Notes under the pieces: generated by a model | Database searches by the model: none | Told to the model about the DNA's origin: nothing | What the model saw: the letters and a program-made list of their open reading frames with translations, nothing else | Shown: positions 1 to 7,546 of the stretch, piece after piece | Layout: the number at the start of each line of letters is the position of its first letter | Position numbering within the stretch: the stretch's first letter is position 1 | Position numbers and translations under genes: made by a program | Assembly (NCBI RefSeq): GCF_023715535.1 | Contig: NZ_JAMBOI010000001.1 | Location: 124,001-188,000 of the forward strand | Source of the DNA: Sporosarcina luteola | GTDB taxonomy: Bacteria; Bacillota; Bacilli; Bacillales_A; Planococcaceae | Direction: 5' to 3' | Length of the DNA: 64,000 bases

Positions 1-132
1 TGCGACAATCGTCAAGTTTTTCTCAGGATATTTCGAAGAGTTCCCCTCTGCCCCGTCATTCTTTGCACACGCTGCTAGGCTTAATGCCATAACACTTGCC
101 ATAGCAACAATCTTAAATTTCTTCCATTTCAT
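1..132 (-). CDS. Tripartite tricarboxylate transporter substrate-binding lipoprotein (TctC-like), N-terminal part only
   Basis: Only the first 44 codons lie in the window; the gene runs off the left edge. They show a lysine-rich start, a hydrophobic stretch and a lipobox (LSLAAC), so the product is an exported lipoprotein. The mature part soon reads YPEKNLTIVA, which resembles the opening of TctC/Bug-family binding proteins that capture tri- or dicarboxylates for TctAB permeases. The start is preceded by AAAGGGGG. The neighbouring CitA/CitB-type two-component system on the same strand fits an inducible carboxylate uptake locus. The family call rests on one short motif plus context; another binding-protein family is possible. 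Confidence 0.6.
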   Translation of the reverse strand, partial: MKWKKFKIVAMASVMALSLAACAKNDGAEGNSSKYPEKNLTIVA

Positions 133-149
133 CTTGCATCCCCCTTTGG

Positions 150-188
150 AATAAAAAAATGATGGTAGCGCTTTCATACGCTATCATC
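150..188 (-). terminator. Hairpin terminator or attenuator between response regulator and TctC-like gene
   Basis: On the minus strand GATGATAGCG and CGCTACCATC pair fully (one G-U pair) around an 8-base loop and are followed by ATTTTTTTATT. It lies after the response regulator and only about 20 bases before the binding-protein start, so it can terminate the regulator transcript or attenuate read-through. Confidence 0.65.
163..176 (-). promoter_or_regulatory. cre-like site (CcpA) inside the hairpin
   Basis: The minus strand reads TGAAAGCGCTACCA, matching the cre consensus TGWNANCGNTNWCA at all but one position. A carboxylate transporter under carbon catabolite control would be ordinary for Bacillota. 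It coincides with the stem of the terminator, so the resemblance could be fortuitous. Confidence 0.35.
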
Positions 189-270
189 AATTTATCAGAA
201 GGTTGGTTATTTTCAATGTTTGCGGTCATAAGTTCAATAATGGGTGTTAACGTCATTTTGTTCATATTGT

Positions 271-963
271 TCATTGATAATGAATGAAATATCTTCGCTC
301 AGGGCGACCGACCGAACCGTAGATCAGCTCGGTGTATGCCCGTTTTTCCGAAACGAGATACTCCAAATAACGCCTTGCGGTCGATCGGCTGACGCCAATA
401 TCCATGCCAAGCGTTTCAGCGGTGATTCCTCCTTCGATCTGCATCATATGGCTGATGACTTTCTCTTTCGTAATCGGGTCGATTCCTTTCGGAGGGAGGT
501 TTTCCACATTTTCTGCAGCTGTATTTGTTTTATTCCACAAGAAGTGGATGGAATCCTCTTTCATGATCCCATCGCCAGCAAGCTTCTCCCTTTTCGCCTT
601 GTAGGAAAGGAGACTGTCCTTGAACCGATCGAATGTAAGAGGCTTCAGTATATAGTCAGCTACGCCGCGGCGGTACGCCTTTTTCACGATGTCGACTTCG
701 GCTGCTGCGGTTATGAAAATAATGTCAGTGTCAGGGCTGTTTTCGTGGATGAAACCCATGATCTCCGTACCGAGCGCGTCGGGCAAATAGACATCGAGCA
801 ACACAAGATCCGGCGCCAGCGCCTGCACCCAATCCTTCGCCTCCTCGCCGGTATGCGCGGAACCGACGACCGTGAAACCTTCCAATTTCTCAATGAATCG
901 CCTATGGATGTCTGCGATCCGCTTATCGTCTTCAATGATTAAAATTTCAATTGGAGTCTGCAT
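271..963 (-). CDS. CitB/DcuR-family response regulator
   Basis: A 230-residue two-domain regulator. The receiver domain covers about residues 5-120, with the acidic pair D12/D13, phospho-acceptor D57 (LVLLDVYLPD) and the conserved lysine of YILKPL near residue 107. The C-terminal half carries the winged HTH typical of CitT/CitB/DcuR regulators. The ATG at 963 is chosen because GGGGG precedes it; an upstream in-frame ATG at 1008 lacks this and would lie far inside the kinase gene. It overlaps the kinase gene by 17 bases, so the two are co-translated. It probably controls the adjacent carboxylate transporter; the ligand is inferred from family and context only. Confidence 0.9.
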   Translation of the reverse strand: MQTPIEILIIEDDKRIADIHRRFIEKLEGFTVVGSAHTGEEAKDWVQALAPDLVLLDVYLPDALGTEIMGFIHENSPDTDIIFITAAAEVDIVKKAYRRGVADYILKPLTFDRFKDSLLSYKAKREKLAGDGIMKEDSIHFLWNKTNTAAENVENLPPKGIDPITKEKVISHMMQIEGGITAETLGMDIGVSRSTARRYLEYLVSEKRAYTELIYGSVGRPERRYFIHYQ

Positions 964-2557
964 GTTGGTACCCCCTTTTCGGGATGGAGATGATGAACAG
1001 TGCACCACCTAAATCCCCTTTTTCCACTGTAATGGAGCCGCCCAAGTCTTCGACGTTCTCCGCCACTTTCAAGAGCCCGTATCCTCTGTCTTCCCTATCT
1101 TTTGTCGAAACTTTTTCAAGGAATAAAGCATCCAGGACTTCATTCGCAATGCCCTTGCCCGAATCTTCTACTTCAAAAAGGATCTCTTCCCCGTTATCGA
1201 AAACGAATAGGCGTACAAGCCGTTTCGCTTCAGGATTCATATCTACCGCTTCAAAGGCATTTGTCATTAAATTTCCGATGATGGAGACGAAATGGGTCTT
1301 CTCCAATTGGGCCGGCAACTCTTTCAAAAAGCTGTCTTCATCAAGGAGGAAACGGATATTCAGTTCCCTTGCCCGATTAAAAAAGCCGATGACGATTCCG
1401 CCGAGGAAAGGATCCTGCAAGCGCTTCGTGACAAACTGGATGAGTGATTGGTGTTCGGCCGTTTCATTATGGATCAGGCTGAGCGCTTCGTCGTATGAAT
1501 GAAGCTGAATAAGCCCTGAGATCGTGTATAGGAAATTATTGTATTCATGGGTCTGCGCCCTAAGCGCTTCGGTATACCGCTTCACTTGCGATAATTCCAT
1601 CGCAAGCTGGTCGATTTCCGATTGAAGGCGGAATGTGGATACGGCGCCGATGATTTGGTCATCCGCCCGAATCGGGATGCGGTTGACGATAACTTTACGA
1701 CCGTGGATTTCCATCGGCCGGTCGAGGTGCCGTTCCCCTGTTTCCAACACTTTCAGCAGCAAGGTGTTCGGCAGCACTTCCTGAATTGTCCTGCCGATCA
1801 GTTCCGTCTGGCCGGGAATGGAAAGTGTGTCATAGGCCGCTGCATTCACCGTTGTGATGACCCCTTTCGCGTCGACCATGATGATGCCTTCGCGAACAGA
1901 TTCGATAAGCGCATTCCGTTCAGTGAATAGATTTGCGATTTCCGCAGGCTCCAGATTGAACAGCTCCTTCTTAATGTTCCGTGAGAGGAAGCTTGAGCCG
2001 ATAATGCCGAGAGCGATGGCGATCAATACGATGTAGGAAATATTATCGATGTACTGAAAGAATATGGAGGATATGTCGTCGTTTAGATAACCGACCGAAA
2101 TGACCCCGACAATTTCGCCTTCATCATTGAAGACGGGCGTTTTCCCGCGCAGTGCGGGACCGAGCGTGCCAGTCGCCTTTGAAACATACGATTCTCCAAA
2201 GTGAAGTGCACGTTCATTGTCATCCCCGACCATCTTTTGTCCGATCCGTTCGGTGACAGGATGGGCATACCGGATGCCTTCCCTGTTTCCGATAACGACA
2301 TATTCTGCACCGGTTTGATGGCGGACGGCTTCGGCAATCGGCTGCAGAAGTCTGGACGGGTCTTCCTGTTCAAAAGCAGTGCGGACATCCGGCCGGGCCG
2401 CCGTCGTTTTCGCAATGCTCAGCGCCCGGATGCCAATCTGCTTTTCAATCCCTTGCGACATCGTGAAGTAGAATGAAACGCCGATTATGATTGCTACAAG
2501 CGAAACGAACAAGGCGCCATATGAAAATATTCGTGATTGCAAGGATCTCGGCTTCAT
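947..2557 (-). CDS. CitA/DcuS-family sensor histidine kinase
   Basis: Membrane sensor of about 536 residues. The order is an N-terminal membrane helix (about residues 12-33), an extracytoplasmic single-Cache sensor (about 36-165), a second helix (about 172-192), a cytoplasmic PAS domain (about 215-310), a dimerisation segment with phospho-acceptor His337 in QTHEYNNFLYTI, and an HATPase domain with N box (NLMTNAFEA), G1 (DSGKGI) and G2 (GYGL). This is the architecture of C4-dicarboxylate/citrate sensors. The ATG at 2557 has GAGAG at a suitable distance; a second in-frame ATG at 2566 has no room for a binding site. It forms an operon with the response regulator. Confidence 0.9.
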   Translation of the reverse strand: MKPRSLQSRIFSYGALFVSLVAIIIGVSFYFTMSQGIEKQIGIRALSIAKTTAARPDVRTAFEQEDPSRLLQPIAEAVRHQTGAEYVVIGNREGIRYAHPVTERIGQKMVGDDNERALHFGESYVSKATGTLGPALRGKTPVFNDEGEIVGVISVGYLNDDISSIFFQYIDNISYIVLIAIALGIIGSSFLSRNIKKELFNLEPAEIANLFTERNALIESVREGIIMVDAKGVITTVNAAAYDTLSIPGQTELIGRTIQEVLPNTLLLKVLETGERHLDRPMEIHGRKVIVNRIPIRADDQIIGAVSTFRLQSEIDQLAMELSQVKRYTEALRAQTHEYNNFLYTISGLIQLHSYDEALSLIHNETAEHQSLIQFVTKRLQDPFLGGIVIGFFNRARELNIRFLLDEDSFLKELPAQLEKTHFVSIIGNLMTNAFEAVDMNPEAKRLVRLFVFDNGEEILFEVEDSGKGIANEVLDALFLEKVSTKDREDRGYGLLKVAENVEDLGGSITVEKGDLGGALFIISIPKRGYQHADSN

Positions 2558-2723
2558 GCAGATCATCTCTCTATCTGGAAGTATAGGTGTTAGTTGGATG
2601 CGGATTTCAGCGGGAAATCCATTTCTCTCTATGTTACACTATTGGCAATTGTGGGGGAATAGGTTGAATCAATTCGGATAGATGCGGGTACGATATCATT
2701 GACGGAAGGGAGCGTGACGCGAT

Positions 2724-2954
2724 ATGAAGGAATTCAAAATCACTTATTTCTTCGACAAAGAACATTACATACGAAGGTTCATTCACACCGACTCGATGGA
2801 GAGCGCCGAACAGCTCGTCGAATCGGAACGTGATCAATACATCTCGTTTCGTGACAGCCGGGGAATCTATCATGAGCTGCATACCGGCAAGGTGCGGGTC
2901 GTTCAAGTTTCGGAGTATTTCCGGGAGGATAAAAAGATAGGGTCATCCCGTTAA
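2724..2954 (+). CDS. Small conserved-looking protein, function unknown
   Basis: Seventy-six residues preceded by a plausible site (GGAAGGGAG) at a good distance from the ATG. The protein is charged and soluble, with no signal peptide or membrane segment. It starts MKEFKITYFFDKEHYIRRF and reads as a compact alpha/beta domain with strongly amphipathic strands. I do not recognise the family. It stands alone, divergent from the sensor kinase, and a degenerate tandem repeat begins just after its stop. Codon use and ribosome site make it likely to be real. Confidence 0.6.
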   Translation: MKEFKITYFFDKEHYIRRFIHTDSMESAEQLVESERDQYISFRDSRGIYHELHTGKVRVVQVSEYFREDKKIGSSR

Positions 2955-2971
2955 CAGCGCGAGGTTTCTGT

Positions 2972-3053
2972 GAAAGAATGGACCTTGAAGATGAAAGATT
3001 GGACCTTTGCGAGAAGGAATGGACCTTGAACGCGAAAGAATGGGCTCTTGTCA
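2972..3053. repeat. Degenerate 21-bp tandem repeat, about four units
   Basis: Units begin near 2972, 2993, 3014 and 3034 and share the core GAAAGAATGGACCTTGAA with one to several changes each (the third is 20 bp). The array is intergenic. An open frame runs through it (2978-3310), but its protein composition is unlike a normal gene. Confidence 0.6.
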
Positions 3054-3398
3054 AAATAATGAAAGTCAATATCGGGGAAATTTCGACAAAAGAAAAAATC
3101 TATGCCGAATTATTTCCCGGGAAGCTTTTTTGCTCGTATTTTGAAACCCTTTCCCCTTCCACTAGCAAAATATCCTTTTGTTTGTCGTTCGATATGGAAA
3201 GATGCAACAAGACACAAGGACAATTACAGTTTCAGCAAATATTGCCGGTCTATTTTTCCTGCCAGGATTCTAATTTGACGAGAAAAGCCGATAATGACCG
3301 CTATGAGTGAAACAAACATGCGCCCTTGTAAAAATCACATGAATAATTAATAAGAGATGGCACAAAATACATAAAGTCTAATTTGAGGAGGGATGAGC

Positions 3399-3539
3399 AT
3401 GAAGTACAAAAAATATCTTCTTTCGTTTATGTCAGTTCTTTTGTCGGCGGGTTTTCTATTCGGCTGCAACGGCGTTGATGAAGATGAACCGGATCCGTCT
3501 GAAGAGCCTACGGAGCAACGTGAGGATAATAGTCAATGA
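3399..3539 (+). CDS. Small lipoprotein, 46 residues
   Basis: A tiny gene with a very good ribosome site (GAGGAGGG). It encodes MKYKKYLLSFMS, a hydrophobic core and a lipobox (LFGC) at Cys25, followed by an acidic, proline-containing tail (DEDEPDPSEEPTEQ) that ends after 46 residues. It should be lipid-anchored on the outside of the membrane with a short unstructured acidic tail. A strong intrinsic terminator follows within 15 bases, so it is a complete monocistronic unit. Function unknown. Confidence 0.7.
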   Translation: MKYKKYLLSFMSVLLSAGFLFGCNGVDEDEPDPSEEPTEQREDNSQ

Positions 3540-3549
3540 AGTGATATGT

Positions 3550-3575
3550 AGCACCGCTCCAAGCGGTGCTTTTTT
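3550..3575 (+). terminator. Intrinsic terminator after the small lipoprotein gene
   Basis: AGCACCGCT and AGCGGTGCT form a perfect 9-bp stem around CCA, followed by six T. Confidence 0.9.
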
Positions 3576-3651
3576 AAATTCCTACAAACAGAATAAAGAA
3601 TTTACCGAACGATTTATTCCAACAAAAAAAGGCCATAAACAGCCTCTTCTC

Positions 3652-5061
3652 TTAACTCATTATGCAAATTCGGTTTTTCCCGTTTTCTTTCGCTTGATAC
3701 AGCGCTACGTCTGCTTGGTGGAACAGTTCGGTGAAGGTTTGGATGGTGCCGTTTGCGTTATCTGCGACGCCGACGCTGGCGGTTAATGAAATGTAGATGC
3801 CGTCCTTCTCGATCTTGATTGAACGGACGGCTTCGAGCAGGTTTTCCGCTTTTTGTTGGGCTGCTTCAAGGGAAAGATCCCGCAGGATAATGGCGAATTC
3901 GTCTCCGCCGAATCGGCCTATCAAGTCACCGCTTCTGATTTGCCTGGCACATTCCTGGCCGATCTTCTTAATGATTTTGTCACCGAATATATGGCCGTAC
4001 GTATCATTCAAGCTTTTCAGATTGTCGAGGTCAAAAGCGATACAGATGATGCTTTCACCAGTTCGAGCAGCTTCGGCAAGCCAGTTGTCCGTCGTCGTTT
4101 CCGTATAGCTCCGGTTGTACAGTCCGGTGAGGAAATCGGTGTTGGCTCGGCGTTCAATTGTCGAAATCCGATGCTTCACGCCTATTTTGACTGCCGCCAT
4201 GGCAGCTTCATGTTGGCTCAGATCGCTTAACAGATTGATATATTCTTGCTGGGCTTTGTAGCCACGTTGTACATCCTCCATCAGATCACAAAGTTTGCAT
4301 CTCTTTTCCAAAATACCTTTCAGCAAATTCCTGTCATTATAGCTTTCCGCAAGCTCTTTTGCGATGTCGTATGCTTTTAGTGCTTCAGCATACATTTTCT
4401 TTTGCATGAAAAAACGTCCGTACAAGTCATGCACTTGCGTTTTTTCGCGAATAAATGACGCTAGGATCGGATCATTTATCATTTCGTTTATGAGCTGTTC
4501 AGCGTCTTGAAGTTGTTCTAAGCCAATTAACGCGTTTGCGATGTTCAGCTTCACTCGGAATTCCAATATTGGAGTCCTCGGTTCATGAAGCTTGGCCATT
4601 TCGAGCCCCTTCTTCGCCATGGAAAGGGAGCTTTCGAAATCGTTTTCATTCGCCAGAATCATGCTATAGTTGCTGTACGCATTGCTGACAATATTGTAGT
4701 GGCCAAGTTTCGTACCCAAGTCAATCGCGTTTTCCAGCGTTTCCTTCGCTTTCTCGTAGTCTTTATTAAATTCGTGCAGTAAAAAAAGGACGTTGCATCC
4801 ATTCAACCGATCGGCTTCATCGCCATTGTCCACGCTATATTCAAGATGCGCATCGATGCTATGGAACGCCTCTTCAATCTCTCCGATGCAGTAAAAGGAC
4901 GCGGCGTTGTTTATATGGGCAGTCAGTATGGATTTTGGGTCGTTCGTGGCTAAACCTGCCTCTAACAATTGAAAGCAAGCTTCAATTGTCTCTTCATATT
5001 TACCTTCCACCCTTAGCTTCAGGACATTTTGCTGCAATGAAATCAATTCTTCCTTCTCCAT
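3652..5061 (-). CDS. TPR-repeat diguanylate cyclase (GGDEF)
   Basis: About 469 residues. The first 280 or so are helical repeats of TPR type (many A..A-L-Y patterns about 34 residues apart). A C-terminal GGDEF domain has the entry motif DFLTGLYNR and an intact active site RFGGDEF near residue 385. RSGD lies five residues before GGDEF, a canonical RxxD inhibitory site, so product feedback by c-di-GMP is expected. There is no membrane segment, so it is a cytoplasmic c-di-GMP synthase whose TPR part may bind a protein or peptide. Start: the ATG at 5061 has AGGAG eight bases upstream; the in-frame GTG at 5067 is too close. Monocistronic. Confidence 0.9.
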   Translation of the reverse strand: MEKEELISLQQNVLKLRVEGKYEETIEACFQLLEAGLATNDPKSILTAHINNAASFYCIGEIEEAFHSIDAHLEYSVDNGDEADRLNGCNVLFLLHEFNKDYEKAKETLENAIDLGTKLGHYNIVSNAYSNYSMILANENDFESSLSMAKKGLEMAKLHEPRTPILEFRVKLNIANALIGLEQLQDAEQLINEMINDPILASFIREKTQVHDLYGRFFMQKKMYAEALKAYDIAKELAESYNDRNLLKGILEKRCKLCDLMEDVQRGYKAQQEYINLLSDLSQHEAAMAAVKIGVKHRISTIERRANTDFLTGLYNRSYTETTTDNWLAEAARTGESIICIAFDLDNLKSLNDTYGHIFGDKIIKKIGQECARQIRSGDLIGRFGGDEFAIILRDLSLEAAQQKAENLLEAVRSIKIEKDGIYISLTASVGVADNANGTIQTFTELFHQADVALYQAKENGKNRICIMS

Positions 5062-5220
5062 GCCCACAACTCCTAACCTTGGTTCTTAGTTCAATATAAC
5101 CGCACACTTAAATATCTCTCACTACTATAGTAACACTAATTGGATTATTATGGAGTATATTTTTCGGATAATTATGTATGGAGCTGCATGAATCAGCTCC
5201 TTTATATGTGACATGTCCCC

Positions 5221-5433
5221 CTACTTCCTATCCAATGCATTTGCGATAGATCCTCTCTGCGTCTCAGCTACGTCTAGTAAATTGGATTCTGCTTTGAATA
5301 AATTCTTTTCGTACTCTTTTTCGAATGAAGCAAGGAGATCCACTGCCGGACCAATTCCTGCAAATATGGCTGCACTGCTTGCTACGACGGCGATTGCCAG
5401 AAAAATTGCTGCTAACTTTTTAATCGTTCTCAC
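5221..5433 (-). CDS. Small secreted or membrane protein, function unknown
   Basis: Seventy residues starting at a GTG. Residues 1-30 form a signal-like hydrophobic helix with small residues (AVVASSAAIFAGIG); the rest is a charged amphipathic helix (EKEYEKNLFKAESNLLDVAE). The GGGGA upstream sits almost against the start, so initiation is uncertain. No family recognised. It is separated from the defence pair upstream on the same strand by about 360 bases including a terminator. Confidence 0.4.
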   Translation of the reverse strand: MRTIKKLAAIFLAIAVVASSAAIFAGIGPAVDLLASFEKEYEKNLFKAESNLLDVAETQRGSIANALDRK

Positions 5434-5794
5434 TCCCCAAGTGATGTTCTTGTCTATAACTATACGGCTTTCCAGGGGATTAGAAAATTCAATATTATTG
5501 ATAAAATATGCTATCCATTCTTGAAAAACGCCAGTAAATAAAAAGAACCCATGTGCATCGACAGATTATATTGTCAAATGCTGAGGGAACTTGGGGAAAC
5601 ATTCATTTTTCGCAACATGCATACATTGAAAAAGGAAGCCGGCTTGCAGAGCCGACTCCCTTCATTTCTTACGTCTATATCCATCGTCAGAAGCAACTCA
5701 AAACATGGCAGAATATACAAAACCTAAAGTAGTTAAATGATAATAGTGTTATTTATCACCAATTACACTGAACTAATCATTCATTCCTATCGGC
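5434..5794. other. Intergenic stretch between defence pair and small membrane gene
   Basis: About 360 AT-rich bases. Apart from the terminator of the defence operon at 5628-5660 I see no coding frame with a ribosome site, no repeat and no RNA gene. Confidence 0.6.
5628..5660 (-). terminator. Terminator of the Gabija-like operon
   Basis: On the minus strand an 11-bp stem (GGGAGTCGGCT with AGCCGGCTTCC, two G-U pairs) encloses CTGCA and is followed by TTTTTC. It lies about 135 bases after the helicase stop. Confidence 0.75.
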
Positions 5795-7546
5795 TTAATC
5801 CGTCGCATTAAATAGTAATGTGTGAAGTGAGTCTTGTCCGAACCAATTAGTAAGTGTCACGATTGCTGAGTCTGATAATTCTTGTGTGAAAACAAGCGCT
5901 AAGCGCTTTTTCGGTCTTGAACAAGCTACATAAAACAAATTTCTGTTTCGTTCAAACATGTCAATCTTGTTACGAGGAATACCAATTAATTCATATTCTA
6001 ACATCTGAGAAAAATTATACATTGACCATCCTCTTCCAATAACAACTAATACATTTTCAAACTCTGCACCTTTTACACCATGTTTTGTTGCAAATGGAGT
6101 TTTATGCTCTATAAATCTTGATAAAGCTATAACTTCTTGATAAGGAATCGTTTTCAATTTAGTTATTCGTGCAATTTTTCTCTTTCTATATTCGTCTAAC
6201 TCTTTATTACTCTTCACTAAATTAATTTCAATTTCATCTCTTTCTATGCTCTCTGGTAAAGAAGGATACCTTGTTTTCTTTAGGTGTTCAATAACTTCTC
6301 CAATGTCTTTATCTTTACGAATGGAAATTAGTTTATCCATATGAGTTACCCATTCAAGTTTATCCTTATGTGAACGAATTACTGGTCTATCCCCTTCCAA
6401 GTAAGAGAACATTTGACCAAACTTTTTATTTTCATATGCGATACAAACTGGCTCCAAAATATTAACAAAGAATGCAATATAGTCATCCTCTTTCTTAATA
6501 TACGAGTCATTGTTGGGGAAGACATCTGCAATATTTCGATAACCTTGTTCTTGTGCAAGTATATTATGCGTTAACATGAGAATTTTTGTTTTTTCCTGCG
6601 AAAAATCCCAACCTCTTTTGAGAAGCTCTAACTTAGTTTCCTCAAGAGATTGATGAGCTATATCCGTTGGCAAATCACCCTTCCAATGAGATTCAGTGCG
6701 TCTTTCCTTTTTCCATGCATTTGAATGGAATACAAGCACAGAACCGTCTTCTGGATTATTAACCTCTTGCATTAATTCTGGTCGTATTCTATTTAGACAA
6801 TCTACAATTGTCTTACACGAACGGAAATTTGCTTTTTTTCCAATAGTTTCTAAACTATCATGTTCAATTTTTCCACAGCCAGTACCATATATTTTTTGCC
6901 AGTGGTCTCCAAAAAAACCAAAAAGAGGACCTTCGTTTTTGTCTAAAAAATGCTTTTTTATAGATTCAATAAAGTTTATATCTGTGTCTTGATATTCATC
7001 AATAAAGATTACAGGAAAGCGAAAAGAAAAAATTTTGCGGAATTTATCATCTTCCAAGAGCCGCATAGTTAAGGATAAAACATCATTATGACCAAGGGAA
7101 ACTTTTTGAGATTCTATTCGTGGATATCCAATATCATAAGTAATAGTATGATTATTTATTTCTCCAGTCTCTCTAAGTCTATCAGCCCATTTATCAATTT
7201 CCGGTAATACTTCACGTAATCTTGACTGAAAATCTTTTATTATCGACCAACAAAAAGAGTGAATTGTTGCTGAAAAGATAACTGGATGATAATCAGTTCT
7301 CGATTCAATTTCATCCCGTGCAATATTAGTATAAGTTATGCATGCAATTTGTTGATTATTACGCAGTAACCTATTTCCCTCTATCTCCAACATATGTTTT
7401 AGTGAATGTATTAAAGAGTATGTTTTCCCAGCTCCTGCCCCAGCCTCGAGAACAAAACTTTTTTTCTTGTATATACACGAATAAACCTTCTCTAGTGCCT
7501 CTTTAGCAGCTAACTCTGCTGGGTTAAGTGTCGTTTCCTTATTCAT
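5795..7546 (-). CDS. UvrD/Rep-family helicase of a Gabija-like defence pair (GajB-like)
   Basis: Superfamily 1 helicase of 583 residues with the motifs in order: Walker A EAGAGAGKT (about 34-42), Ia FSATIHSF, Walker B IFIDEYQDTD (about 182-191), III GDHWQKIYG, IV FRSCKTIVDCLNRIR, V TKHGVKGAEFENVLV and VI FYVACSRPKKR near residue 540. Its start overlaps the upstream OLD-type nuclease gene by 8 bases, which makes translation coupled. A UvrD helicase paired with an OLD nuclease defines class 2 OLD systems, known in bacterial immunity as Gabija; there GajB is thought to act with GajA on phage DNA. It is longer than the roughly 500-residue reference GajB as I recall it. AT-rich compared with flanking genes, consistent with transfer. 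Confidence 0.85.
   Translation of the reverse strand: MNKETTLNPAELAAKEALEKVYSCIYKKKSFVLEAGAGAGKTYSLIHSLKHMLEIEGNRLLRNNQQIACITYTNIARDEIESRTDYHPVIFSATIHSFCWSIIKDFQSRLREVLPEIDKWADRLRETGEINNHTITYDIGYPRIESQKVSLGHNDVLSLTMRLLEDDKFRKIFSFRFPVIFIDEYQDTDINFIESIKKHFLDKNEGPLFGFFGDHWQKIYGTGCGKIEHDSLETIGKKANFRSCKTIVDCLNRIRPELMQEVNNPEDGSVLVFHSNAWKKERRTESHWKGDLPTDIAHQSLEETKLELLKRGWDFSQEKTKILMLTHNILAQEQGYRNIADVFPNNDSYIKKEDDYIAFFVNILEPVCIAYENKKFGQMFSYLEGDRPVIRSHKDKLEWVTHMDKLISIRKDKDIGEVIEHLKKTRYPSLPESIERDEIEINLVKSNKELDEYRKRKIARITKLKTIPYQEVIALSRFIEHKTPFATKHGVKGAEFENVLVVIGRGWSMYNFSQMLEYELIGIPRNKIDMFERNRNLFYVACSRPKKRLALVFTQELSDSAIVTLTNWFGQDSLHTLLFNATD

Noticed and set aside
244..942. 232-codon frame antisense to the response regulator
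   Set aside because: It is the mirror frame of a well-supported gene and has no ribosome site or recognisable domain.
2978..3310. Open frame of 110 codons
   Set aside because: It runs through a degenerate tandem repeat, has no ribosome site and its composition is unlike a normal protein.
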